Assembly (NCBI GenBank): GCA_017521285.1
Contig: JAFXDG010000004.1
Span: 1-56,779, forward strand
Length of the DNA stretch: 56,779 bases
Origin: Bacteroidaceae bacterium
Lineage (GTDB): Bacteria > Bacteroidota > Bacteroidia > Bacteroidales > Bacteroidaceae
Reading direction: 5' to 3'
Shown here in pieces: positions 44,354 to 52,739 of the stretch (within the stretch, counting starts at the first letter, position 1; every line of letters begins with the position of its first letter). The notes under the pieces were generated by a model that was not told the DNA's origin, made no database searches, and saw only the letters and a program-made list of their open reading frames with translations. Made by a program: the position numbers and the translations under genes.

Positions 44354-46228
44354 TTAGTTCAAATCAGCCACAACACCACCAATGATACCCACACTGACAT
44401 CAGTCAGTTGAATCGTAGTCTTGGCGCTCAGCGGAGCCGCATTGTTTTCCGTCACTTTAGCTGCAACTTCAAACGTAAGTGCATCCAACACCTTCATGGC
44501 ACCCTCTTCACAAGTCAGATTCAACTCAATCGTTTCACCACTACTCACATTCTCCAAAGGAGTCACAACAATACCCTTGATAGGATTACCATTCAAGTCC
44601 AAAGCCTTTACATCCAAATCCAATTTGTCGAAAGGAACAGTACCGCCACGAGGACTTTCTACCAACAATTTGGCCGTAATCTTCAGTGCCTTCACTTCAA
44701 AGTCTTCCAAGTCCTTATGCAAGTCATCCACTGTCTCGGTATATACAATCTGAGAACCGGCAGCCAAAGCTAACGGACACTCTACCTTGTAATCGATGAC
44801 AGCTTTGTACGAAGTACCTAATGCCAAAGTTACATACTCCGGCTTCACACGGGCATCAAAGTTCAAATCAATCTGATTAGGAATCTCTTCTATAATATTT
44901 GTCAACCCCTTGGCTTGATAATAAGAATAACCTTCGTATGAAGATTTTTGCTCACCGTCCCAAATATACCAATCAGACTTGACAGTCGGATAGCCAATGG
45001 TGATTGCAGGCTCCGCTTCGTTACCTAACTCAACACGGATACCCTTGTCGGTATTCAATTCGCCCCAGCACTCAACTTGCACAGGAAGAGGCGAGCTGAA
45101 CGTCTTCTCTTTAGCCTCAATGTTCAAATGAATGGCCGGCTGTTGCAATACGACGGTCACATCATTCTCCGTCAGGAAATCAGGCAAGTCATTCAATTCA
45201 ATCGTAGTCGATTCGGGATTGATATTGGGATTCACCACAACGGTCACATCACCAATTTCAGGTGCTTTCATTTGGATGGTTGCCGTCAGAGTAAACGTTT
45301 CACCTGCCAACGAAAGGAAGTCAAGGATAGAACCTCGTACCGTAACAGTACCATGCATACCCACCTCTTCGGCAATGGTCAACATGCCGTTGGGATGTGC
45401 CGCTCTCTCCCACGGATTGGCCGTCATGTCAATACCTACAAACTCCAGTTCAAGACGGGTATGCTCTCCGCGTTTCATCCACACATCTTTAGGCAGATTG
45501 TACTGGTGGCGTCCATTCTCATTCAAATGTCCCAACCAAGTTCCACCGAAAGTAATGTTGTCGTGATTCAATAAGGCGGGAAATTCAGCATTCACATCGT
45601 GCAAACCCAATTCACCGGCAGGCATATCTGTAGTCAAATCAAAATCGGGCTGCATCGGCACGGAAAAACCAATTTCCTTCAAGCATTCCACTTCCTTCGG
45701 CATCGTAAAGTCATAGCCCAACACATTGAATCCCTTATTCAATTCGATGGCCGGAGATTCTCTCACCACAGTAGCATCATCACCCAACAAAGTTTTCAAC
45801 AATTCAACATTATTTTTGTTAGCTATCACTTGATTGGCTATTCCCTCGGACAATCCGAAAGAATTCAGCAGAGATTCAAGAGTAGGAACTGAGAAGGTCA
45901 ATTTGAAAGGAGCCAGCGTCGGATCATTCACCGTAATATCGGGAAGATCAAACTCAAATGTAGAAGGGCTGTCCGCATTCTTAATCAGGTAATAGACACT
46001 GTCCGCCCCAACTGGTTTTATGATTCCATCCTCGTCCAAGTCCAAAACATCCTTCATTTTCATTTTCACCGTACCACTTGTGGGCAATGTCAAATCACCA
46101 CCGGCAGCGATAGTCATATCGATATCTCCACTCAAATCATAGTCGTCGTTCACTTCCACACACGAGGGAAAAAGCATAAATCCCCCAGCGATATACAACG
46201 CCATAGAATGCAATGTTTTCTTTTTCAT
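44354..46228 (-). CDS. Large lipoprotein paired with the DUF5723 barrel
   Basis: 624 residues. Lipobox FMLFPSCVEVNDDYD (Cys about 23) with acidic residues after it suggests surface display. The remainder is beta-rich with several similar sandwich-like segments (for example MKMKDVLDLDEDG, DLPDITVNDPTLAPFKLTF, LPDFLTENDVTVVLQQP), and no catalytic motif is visible. I do not recognise a named family. It is transcribed with the barrel gene from a consensus promoter at 46319-46350. Confidence 0.7.
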   Translation of the reverse strand: MKKKTLHSMALYIAGGFMLFPSCVEVNDDYDLSGDIDMTIAAGGDLTLPTSGTVKMKMKDVLDLDEDGIIKPVGADSVYYLIKNADSPSTFEFDLPDITVNDPTLAPFKLTFSVPTLESLLNSFGLSEGIANQVIANKNNVELLKTLLGDDATVVRESPAIELNKGFNVLGYDFTMPKEVECLKEIGFSVPMQPDFDLTTDMPAGELGLHDVNAEFPALLNHDNITFGGTWLGHLNENGRHQYNLPKDVWMKRGEHTRLELEFVGIDMTANPWERAAHPNGMLTIAEEVGMHGTVTVRGSILDFLSLAGETFTLTATIQMKAPEIGDVTVVVNPNINPESTTIELNDLPDFLTENDVTVVLQQPAIHLNIEAKEKTFSSPLPVQVECWGELNTDKGIRVELGNEAEPAITIGYPTVKSDWYIWDGEQKSSYEGYSYYQAKGLTNIIEEIPNQIDLNFDARVKPEYVTLALGTSYKAVIDYKVECPLALAAGSQIVYTETVDDLHKDLEDFEVKALKITAKLLVESPRGGTVPFDKLDLDVKALDLNGNPIKGIVVTPLENVSSGETIELNLTCEEGAMKVLDALTFEVAAKVTENNAAPLSAKTTIQLTDVSVGIIGGVVADLN

Positions 46229-46318
46229 AATAAACGTTTAAGTTTTGTTCGTTTAAGATTTTCTGTTCTCTTTACGTAACAATCAATTATAAGTATCACA
46301 AAAATTCATAAAATTTCG

Positions 46319-46350
46319 CAAAAATAGATAATATTTCTTACCGAAACAAA
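46319..46350 (-). promoter_or_regulatory. Promoter of the lipoprotein/DUF5723 pair
   Basis: TTTG (46347-46350), 20 bases, TATTTTTG (46319-46326) on the minus strand. Confidence 0.72.
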
Positions 46351-46400
46351 AGGTTTGAAAACTTTTTTATCGCAATCTGCCAAAATCAAAGAAGTTGCAT

Positions 46401-46408
46401 TATCTTTG
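46401..46408 (+). promoter_or_regulatory. -7 box of the kinase/RapZ gene
   Basis: TATCTTTG, 39 bases before the start; the -33 box is weak. Confidence 0.5.
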
Positions 46409-46447
46409 TGCCCGATTACATCTCTTCTTCTATAATATATAAGGAAT

Positions 46448-47953
46448 ATGATGACAACAGACATAAAGCATATCATACAGACATACTTGCCGGATTACCA
46501 AGGCACGGCAGAACTCATCACCGGCTCAGGAAGCAACCGCGTGTATCTGCGATTGACAGATGCGGAAAAAGGCTCACTTATCGGAGTCTATGGCTCATGC
46601 TTAGCCGAAAACCGTGCATTTGTAGAAATGGCCAAGCACTTCGGACAGAAAGGTCTGCCTGTGCCAAAGGTGATAGGCGACTTGAGCGCCGACGGACATT
46701 TCTACCTACAGGAAGACCTTGGCAAACAGGCACTCTACGATGCCATAGCCGAAGGACGCAAACGTGGTGGCGACTACAACGAAGCGGAGCAAGCCCTGCT
46801 ACACCGCACCATGGCCGAACTGCCACGCATGCAATTCCTTGGTGGCGAGGGACTGAAGGATGAATGGTGCTATCCCAAGGCCAAATTCGACCGCGAAAGC
46901 ATCATGTTCGATTTGAATTACTTCAAGTACTGCTTCCTCAAGGCCGTAGTAGATGACGTAGATGAGATACGTTTACAAAGGGAGTTTGAACAGCTGGCCG
47001 ACGACCTGTTGTGTACAAGTGGCAAGGAAGAGCAACCCTCCTCCTCGTCAACCCGTCAACCCGTCAACTTGTCAACCCAAAGGACTTTCCTCTATCGCGA
47101 CTTCCAGGCACGCAACGTGATGCTTACTCCTGAGGGCGAACCCCGCTTCATCGATTTCCAAGGCGGACGCATAGGCCCTGTCTATTACGACCTTGCCTCG
47201 TTCCTCTGGCAAGCAGCAGCCCGCTATCCACAAACGTTGCGCGAAAAGTTGGTTGACACCTATCTGACCCATGCCAAGCCATTCATTGGCGAGGTGGACA
47301 GGGCGGCTTTCAACGGACGGTTGCAACTGTTCGTGCTCTTCCGCCTGATGCAAGTGCTGGGTGCATACGGCTTCCGCGGATACTTCGAGCGCAAGGCCCA
47401 TTTCCTCACCAGCATACCCCCTGCCATCGAGAGCATAAAAACACTGTTGGAGGATGAGAATAGTGTAATAAAAAATTTTCCCTACCTGAAAGAAATATTT
47501 TCCTCGTTGTGCAAAAATCCACGCTTCCAATCCCGCGAAAAAGCTGAAGGATTGGTGGTGCGCGTCTTCAGCTTCAGCTACAAGCGTGGCATCCCCGAAG
47601 ACCTCAGTGGCAATGGTGGAGGCTACGTGTTCGATTGCCGCAGCACACACAATCCCGGCCACTACGAACCTTACAAGAAACTTACAGGACTCGACCAACC
47701 GGTAATTGACTTCTTGGAAAACGATGGAGAAATACTGACATTCCTCGACAGTGTCTATAAGTTGGCCGATGCCCATGTGGAGCGTTACCTCGAACGCGGA
47801 TTCACCGACCTCATGTTCTCCTTCGGATGCACAGGAGGGCAACACCGTTCGGTATATAGTGCCGAGCATTTGGCCCATCACTTGCACGAGAAATATGGTG
47901 TGAAGGTGGAGCTGACGCATAGGGAGCAGGGAATCTTTTCAACTCTGAATTAA
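46448..47953 (+). CDS. MurNAc-kinase-like (APH fold) and RapZ C-terminal domain fusion
   Basis: 501 residues. The N-terminal half is an aminoglycoside-phosphotransferase-fold kinase with YRDFQARN (residues 216-223, catalytic Asp) and FIDFQGGRIG (Mg-binding Asp about 236), as in AmgK sugar kinases. Residues about 365-500 match the RapZ C-terminal domain, with VFSFSYKRGIP, DCRSTHNPG and FGCTGGQHRSVYSAE. With the following MurU-like gene it suggests recycling of N-acetylmuramate to UDP-MurNAc. The stretch 191-211 is a low-complexity insert encoded by four 8-bp repeats at 47047-47078. The kinase substrate is inferred from context. Confidence 0.82.
   Translation: MMTTDIKHIIQTYLPDYQGTAELITGSGSNRVYLRLTDAEKGSLIGVYGSCLAENRAFVEMAKHFGQKGLPVPKVIGDLSADGHFYLQEDLGKQALYDAIAEGRKRGGDYNEAEQALLHRTMAELPRMQFLGGEGLKDEWCYPKAKFDRESIMFDLNYFKYCFLKAVVDDVDEIRLQREFEQLADDLLCTSGKEEQPSSSSTRQPVNLSTQRTFLYRDFQARNVMLTPEGEPRFIDFQGGRIGPVYYDLASFLWQAAARYPQTLREKLVDTYLTHAKPFIGEVDRAAFNGRLQLFVLFRLMQVLGAYGFRGYFERKAHFLTSIPPAIESIKTLLEDENSVIKNFPYLKEIFSSLCKNPRFQSREKAEGLVVRVFSFSYKRGIPEDLSGNGGGYVFDCRSTHNPGHYEPYKKLTGLDQPVIDFLENDGEILTFLDSVYKLADAHVERYLERGFTDLMFSFGCTGGQHRSVYSAEHLAHHLHEKYGVKVELTHREQGIFSTLN
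47047..47078 (+). repeat. Four 8-bp repeats inside a coding sequence
   Basis: GTCAACCC, GTCAACCC, GTCAACTT and GTCAACCC in tandem, in frame within the kinase domain. The complement (GTTGACAAGTTGAC-like) also appears at about 28850 and 48797 between genes. Confidence 0.85.
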
Positions 47954-47988
47954 TAATTATGAATTCTGAAAAATAAAAGAGACCGTAC

Positions 47989-48723
47989 ATGAAAGCACTC
48001 ATCTTTGCTGCGGGTCTTGGCACTCGCCTTAAACCATTGACGGACAACAGACCAAAAGCCTTGGTCGAAATATACAACGAACCGCTGCTTGCACATGTGT
48101 TGCGCAAGTTGTCACAAAGCGGTTACACCGAAGTGGTCATCAACGTGCACCATTTTGGAGAGCAGATAATCGACTACGTCAGCCAACATCCCATTGAAGG
48201 AATGACCATCCACATCAGCGACGAACGCGCCGAACTGCTCGACACCGGTGGAGGCATCCGTCAGGCAGGCAACCTGTTCACCAACGATGGCCGTCCCTTC
48301 CTGATCCACAACGTGGACATATTCAGCAATCTCGACTTGAAAGAGTTTTACACAACCCACCCCACAACCGAAGGTGCCACACTGCTTGTGAGCGAACGGA
48401 AAACATCGCGCTATCTGCTGTTTGACCCCTCGGACAACCGCCTGGTGGGATGGACAAACATACAGACGGGTGAAGTGAAGTCGCCCTACCCCAACCTGCG
48501 GGTGGAAGATTGCCGCATGTATGCCTTTGCGGGCATCCATCTTTTCAGTCAAAGTCTGTTGCAACTGATGACGGATTGGCCTTCGCGTTTCTCCATCATC
48601 GACTTCTACCTCAGTGTGGCCGACCGCGTGCCCATCATTGGTGTGCCCAAAAGTGATTTGCAATTGATTGATGTGGGCAAGCCCGACACATTGGCGCAAG
48701 TGCCTAAAGAACTTATTTCTTAA
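47989..48723 (+). CDS. murU: MurU-like sugar-phosphate nucleotidyltransferase
   Basis: 244 residues. The nucleotide-binding signature is FAAGLGTRLKPLTDNRPKAL (residues 5-24); HNVDIFSNLD supplies the metal-binding aspartate, and GIRQAGN and SIIDFYL follow. It matches MurNAc-1-phosphate uridylyltransferase (MurU) and related GlmU/RmlA-type enzymes. It begins 35 bases after the kinase/RapZ gene, the arrangement of amgK-murU in Pseudomonas. UTP and MurNAc-1-P as substrates are inferred from that context. Confidence 0.82.
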   Translation: MKALIFAAGLGTRLKPLTDNRPKALVEIYNEPLLAHVLRKLSQSGYTEVVINVHHFGEQIIDYVSQHPIEGMTIHISDERAELLDTGGGIRQAGNLFTNDGRPFLIHNVDIFSNLDLKEFYTTHPTTEGATLLVSERKTSRYLLFDPSDNRLVGWTNIQTGEVKSPYPNLRVEDCRMYAFAGIHLFSQSLLQLMTDWPSRFSIIDFYLSVADRVPIIGVPKSDLQLIDVGKPDTLAQVPKELIS

Positions 48724-48773
48724 TAAATGCTAATAAACAGAAAACACTTGATACACCCAACGGGAATAAGTCG

Positions 48774-48781
48774 TATATTTG
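48774..48781 (+). promoter_or_regulatory. -7 box upstream of purT
   Basis: TATATTTG, 78 bases before the start; the leader between them is filled by short repeats. Confidence 0.45.
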
Positions 48782-48789
48782 GCAAATCA

Positions 48790-48857
48790 TAAATCAGTTG
48801 ACAAGTTAACGAGTTGACAAGGATAAATCATAAATCATAAATCAAAAATCATAAATA
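48790..48857. repeat. Short tandem repeats in the purT leader
   Basis: TTGACAAGTTAACGAGTTGAC (8-bp steps) followed by four or five AAATCAT units (7-bp steps), up to the start codon. Confidence 0.7.
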
Positions 48858-48859
48858 CT

Positions 48860-50029
48860 ATGACCAAGAAAATTCTTCTTTTAGGCTCAGGCGAACTCGG
48901 TAAGGAGTTTGTGATTGCCGCACAACGCAAAGGACAGTACGTTGTTGCATGCGATTCGTATGCCGGTGCACCCGCTATGCAGGTGGCCGACGAGTGTGAA
49001 GTGTTTGATATGCTCGACGGCGATGCCTTGATGGCTGCTGTGGACAAGCACAAGCCCGACTTAATTGTACCCGAAATTGAAGCCATCCGCACCGAACGTC
49101 TCTACGATTGCGAAAAGATGGGCATACAAGTGGTACCCAGTGCACGTGCCGTCAATTTCACTATGAACCGCAAGGCCATCCGCGACCTGGCCGCCAAGGA
49201 ACTCGGATTGAAGACAGCCAAGTACTTCTATGCCAAGAGTTACGAAGAATTGGTAGAGGCCAGTAAAGAGATTGGCTTCCCCTGTGTGGTAAAGCCCTTG
49301 ATGTCCTCATCAGGCAAAGGCCAGTCACTGGTAAAGACCGCCGACGACCTTCGTCATGCTTGGGAGTATGGTTGCGAAGGCAGCCGTGGCGACATCAAGG
49401 AGATGATTATCGAAGAGTTCATCAACTTCGATAGCGAAATCACCCTGTTGACCGTTACACAGAAGAATGGCCCCACCCTCTTCTGTCCCCCAATCGGACA
49501 CATCCAAAAGGGTGGCGACTATCAGGAGAGTTTCCAACCCGCCCCCATCAGCGACGAACACCTGAAGGCTGCCCAAGAGATGGCTGCCAAGGTGACCGAA
49601 GCCCTTACAGGTGCCGGCATCTGGGGAGTCGAGTTCTTCCTCAGCAACAAGGACGGTGTTTATTTCAGCGAACTCTCACCTCGTCCGCACGACACAGGTA
49701 TGGTCACATTGGCCGGCACTCAGAACCTGAGCGAATTTGAACTTCATTGCCGTGCCGTACTCGGTTTGCCCATCCCCGGCATCACCCTTGAAAGAATGGG
49801 TGCCAGTGCCGTCATTCCTTCACCCATAGCCAGCCAGGAGCGCCCCAACTACCGTGGTGAAGAAGAGGTATGCGCCATGGAGAACACCTACCTCCGCATC
49901 TTTGGCAAGCCCACCACCCGCCTGAAACGCCGCATGGGTGTAACCCTTTGCTATGCTCCGCTCGGAAGCGACCTCGATGCCTTGCGCGACAAGTGCAAAG
50001 CCGCAGCCGCCAAGGTAGAGGTCTATTAA
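48860..50029 (+). CDS. purT: Formate-dependent phosphoribosylglycinamide formyltransferase
   Basis: Third step of purine synthesis, using formate and ATP. 389 residues, normal length. The N-terminal [12 protein letters not shown] glycine loop, the ATP-grasp stretch [28 protein letters not shown], and the metal-binding [13 protein letters not shown] are all present. Convergent with the toxin gene across a long hairpin. Confidence 0.96.
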   Translation: MTKKILLLGSGELGKEFVIAAQRKGQYVVACDSYAGAPAMQVADECEVFDMLDGDALMAAVDKHKPDLIVPEIEAIRTERLYDCEKMGIQVVPSARAVNFTMNRKAIRDLAAKELGLKTAKYFYAKSYEELVEASKEIGFPCVVKPLMSSSGKGQSLVKTADDLRHAWEYGCEGSRGDIKEMIIEEFINFDSEITLLTVTQKNGPTLFCPPIGHIQKGGDYQESFQPAPISDEHLKAAQEMAAKVTEALTGAGIWGVEFFLSNKDGVYFSELSPRPHDTGMVTLAGTQNLSEFELHCRAVLGLPIPGITLERMGASAVIPSPIASQERPNYRGEEEVCAMENTYLRIFGKPTTRLKRRMGVTLCYAPLGSDLDALRDKCKAAAAKVEVY

Positions 50030-50069
50030 TAACGAATCTCCTGCCCCTAAGGCGCAGATTCGCCGCATA

Positions 50070-50133
50070 AAAGTATCCTAAGATAGTTGCCCATTCCTCT
50101 TAAGATGTTTGGCAATTTATCTTAGGATACTTT
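50070..50133. repeat. 64-nt hairpin with perfect 16-bp outer stem
   Basis: AAAGTATCCTAAGATA (50070-50085) and its exact complement (50118-50133); inside, after one mismatch, TTGCC pairs with GGCAA. It separates purT from the toxin gene. No T run on either side, so it is not a classical terminator. Confidence 0.85.
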
Positions 50134-50173
50134 GCATTTGAAGGTATATTGTCGGGGAGATGTAACATCATAT

Positions 50174-50833
50174 TTATTTCCCTACAATATCCATTAAATC
50201 CAATTTGATGTCATCCCAATCCTTGTTAAGCAAACATATGGGATCCATTTCGTAGTCAGCTATGTTGAAATTTGTACACATGTCCATCAATTCATCGTGA
50301 TTGTGTTCCCATTCATAACGTTTAGCATGGAAAGCAAACATTTCGGATAAAGAGAATTCCTTTAATAATAAATGAATATCCCAAAAGTCCTTTTTACGTC
50401 CCCCATGAGATATCACATTCATTTTCATAGCGATAATATCTTTCACTGTAGCCAAACGGATTCCATCAATGAGTTCTGAATCCTCTAAAAATGGGTCAGT
50501 GTACATCAAGTCAAGTTTGACATATTCGTCAGATGAGTTACCAATGTAATAACCGCGCCCAAAACCGACAATAGAAGTCTTGTCACTACATTCATAATAT
50601 GCGAAGTGTTCTTTCAAAAACTTTTCAAAAGCATGAAAATCCAAACTTCCATACACTGCATCCGTAAATAAATCTATGTCAATTGATATTCTATGGCCAT
50701 AACGCAAACTTAAATTGGTTCCTCCCACCAATCTGAATGGAGTAAACAATTCTGCAGACATTAATGTCTCAAGAATTTGTTGCAGCAGAGGGTTTACTGT
50801 TTCATAATGCAATTTCTTGGTGTGTGCGTCCAT
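50174..50833 (-). CDS. AbiEii-type nucleotidyltransferase toxin
   Basis: 219 residues. The nucleotidyltransferase site is FRLVGGTNLSLRYGHR and SIDIDLF (two aspartates), with KLDLMYTDPF supplying a third. KDIIAMKMNVISHGGRKKDFWD is the typical AbiEii/AbiGii C-part (K-D-x-D). Such enzymes are toxins of type IV-like toxin-antitoxin or phage-defence pairs. It overlaps the regulator gene by 32 bases (50802-50833), so it is co-translated. AT-rich compared with purT. Confidence 0.85.
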   Translation of the reverse strand: MDAHTKKLHYETVNPLLQQILETLMSAELFTPFRLVGGTNLSLRYGHRISIDIDLFTDAVYGSLDFHAFEKFLKEHFAYYECSDKTSIVGFGRGYYIGNSSDEYVKLDLMYTDPFLEDSELIDGIRLATVKDIIAMKMNVISHGGRKKDFWDIHLLLKEFSLSEMFAFHAKRYEWEHNHDELMDMCTNFNIADYEMDPICLLNKDWDDIKLDLMDIVGK

Positions 50834-51329
50834 GTTTGTTGTGCGTTTGGTTTACAGAATATGTTTTAGGTCTTCTATAGCTTTCCAACATAGCAATTTC
50901 CATGTCGTAGAAACGGGCAATCTCTGCTATCTCTTCATCGTTTCCACGTTCAAGTACCCTATTGATAATGAATGTCTTGTATTTCCCCCAATCTATCTTG
51001 TCAAAGTCTGTGTCCCAAAAGAGGCAACGACGTACATTAGGAATACCCGAAACAGAATTACTATCACATAGGTTTTTATATTCGGCAATATCGTGATACA
51101 CTTGCAACGTCAGCAGGAACCCCTCGTCAAAGTCCAAAGCAGACTCTATCTTCAAAGCCATTTCTGTAGTCATTCGTCTTCTACCGGTAATGATGGCATT
51201 GAGAGTTTGACTATGTTCCTGTATGGCAGAAGCGAACGCACGCTGACTGATATCACGTCGTTTCAATTCCCTGCCAATGATTTTTCCTGGAGGGATACCC
51301 TTTAGCATGTCAATCTTACTTCTTTCCAT
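50802..51329 (-). CDS. HTH antitoxin of the AbiEii-type pair
   Basis: 175 residues from the ATG at 51329. An XRE-type helix-turn-helix lies at about 18-65 (IIGRELKRRDISQRAFASAI and LNAIITGRRRMTTEMALKIE), as in HigA. The C-terminal half (about 100-175) with RRCLFWDTDFDKIDWGKYK is a family-specific extension present in the antitoxins paired with nucleotidyltransferase toxins. Likely binds the palindrome at 51381-51394 to control its own operon. Confidence 0.82.
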   Translation of the reverse strand: MERSKIDMLKGIPPGKIIGRELKRRDISQRAFASAIQEHSQTLNAIITGRRRMTTEMALKIESALDFDEGFLLTLQVYHDIAEYKNLCDSNSVSGIPNVRRCLFWDTDFDKIDWGKYKTFIINRVLERGNDEEIAEIARFYDMEIAMLESYRRPKTYSVNQTHNKHGRTHQEIAL

Positions 51330-51364
51330 ATGCAAACCTTGTTTTTATTTCCTTATAACGGTTG

Positions 51365-51394
51365 CAAAGATACATATTATAAACAAATTTGTTT
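51365..51394 (-). promoter_or_regulatory. Promoter and probable operator of the toxin-antitoxin pair
   Basis: TATCTTTG on the minus strand (51365-51372) is the -7 box. AAACAAATTTGTTT (51381-51394) is a perfect 14-bp palindrome just upstream, where a repressor would block the polymerase. Confidence 0.6.
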
Positions 51395-51819
51395 GCACTT
51401 TAGCCGTTTTTTTGTCAGAATCGATAAAATAATAGGTTGAGTGGCACAATTTACTTTCATTAACTGAATCAATAGACACATCTTTCGGAGGTCAACTGAA
51501 AGTCTTTACACTTTCCCTGTTTCCGTACTGATATTGTTTACACTTTTATCATCATATTGCATACTTCTGCACTTTCATACTCCACGCTTGGATTTCCATA
51601 TCGTAAGCGTGCACTTCCATACTATACAGCTTTCGGCTTTGCACTATATTCGTTGCGTTCTCGCACTATATTGTCTTCGCCTGAATAGAATTAACTCCGC
51701 TCGCGTGCCGTGTTTGTTTGGTTCGCGAACGGAGTTTGTTATTCAGGAACACTATACACTAATGCACATCATAAAGCAAAGTATATTTCGCAATCGCGAG
51801 ACATACTCATACACATTCA
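51395..51819. other. Non-coding AT-rich region with degenerate repeats
   Basis: Degenerate units resembling GTATGGAAGTGCA (minus strand) recur about every 20-25 bases between 51530 and 51670; the same motif is at 11036. A long hairpin lies at 51680-51747. No gene is supported. Confidence 0.5.
51680..51747. repeat. Imperfect hairpin related to 1482-1507
   Basis: CCTGAATA, AACTCCG and TCGCG in the left arm pair with CGCG, CGGAGTT and ATTCAGG in the right. GGTTCGCGAACGGAGTT (51720-51736) matches 16 of 17 bases of 1489-1505. Confidence 0.7.
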
Positions 51820-52293
51820 TCAATTAAAAATATTACCTAAAATTTTTTTATACCAAGGTTGAGAGACCCGATAAACATTCTTCTCATGCGGTGGTGTCAC
51901 CACTTTCAAAGCTTCTAAATCTTCGGATGTCGCCTTACGGAAATTCTTGAACGATGCAGGATACCCTGTAATAGTCAATGTACGTAATCCATACGGTTGT
52001 TTGGTATAAATAATCTGTGGTTCTAACAAAACATCAGCTCCTTTGGATTTGATTATATCTGCTGTTAGGTTCTCTTTTCTTTGTTGCAAAGGAGGTTGTC
52101 CCCAATTAAAAGGAACAAAACCCCATGAAATAGTAGTTTCAACTTTCTCATGCACATCCAAATCAGCAACTGTAGGATATTGTTTCACACTCGAATCTAT
52201 AGCCAATATGGTAGATGTACTTCTACGAGTGGTAGTACAAGCAGAAAACATGACTATTGCACACGCTCCGATAAACAAATATTTCGTTTTCAT
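51820..52293 (-). CDS. Small lipoprotein, paralogue 2
   Basis: 157 residues from the ATG at 52293 (an ATG two codons earlier also fits). Lipobox MFSACTTTRRST. The mature part has GADVLLEPQIIYTKQ and TLTITGYPASFKNFRK, a pattern shared with the next gene upstream. No known family. Second of the two small lipoprotein genes, ending in an AT-rich spacer; envelope location inferred from the lipobox. Confidence 0.7.
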   Translation of the reverse strand: MKTKYLFIGACAIVMFSACTTTRRSTSTILAIDSSVKQYPTVADLDVHEKVETTISWGFVPFNWGQPPLQQRKENLTADIIKSKGADVLLEPQIIYTKQPYGLRTLTITGYPASFKNFRKATSEDLEALKVVTPPHEKNVYRVSQPWYKKILGNIFN

Positions 52294-52310
52294 AACCATT
52301 CTATCTATAT

Positions 52311-52688
52311 TTAATTTGATTCTTGAACTTTGAAATTCCGATAAGTGGCAGGATAACCACTAACTGTCACTTGGCGAATCTTCTTACTGAACCACAATTT
52401 CTTCTTGATGATTGCATTATATTGCATATGCACCAACACATCGGCATCTCCATTTGCCTTCAATGCTGCAGAAACTGCATTGTTCAACACTTGATTCATT
52501 CCTGCTTTACGTTCCTTCTTGTTGGGATAATAATCATACGAAATTTTCCGCTCAGATACAATCATATCAGCAGTTGTTTTACTTGTCAACGAACTTTCTA
52601 CATCCATTGTCTTAGCAGTTGACATCTTCATTGTTGTGCACGATGCAGCCATCATTGCCACCATTGCCATTAAAAAAATCTTTTTCAT
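52311..52688 (-). CDS. Small lipoprotein, paralogue 1
   Basis: 125 residues with lipobox MMAASCTTMKMS. The segment GDADVLVHMQYNAIIKKK and QVTVSGYPATYRNFK aligns with the end of the neighbouring lipoprotein (shared A-D-V-L and G-Y-P-A-x-x-x-N-F). They are probably a tandem duplication that has diverged. Function unknown. It follows the C10 protease gene on the same strand after 51 bases. Confidence 0.7.
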   Translation of the reverse strand: MKKIFLMAMVAMMAASCTTMKMSTAKTMDVESSLTSKTTADMIVSERKISYDYYPNKKERKAGMNQVLNNAVSAALKANGDADVLVHMQYNAIIKKKLWFSKKIRQVTVSGYPATYRNFKVQESN

Positions 52689-52739
52689 AGTTTTTCAATT
52701 AATAGTTTTACATTCCAATTACTGTATTTTAGGTTGATA

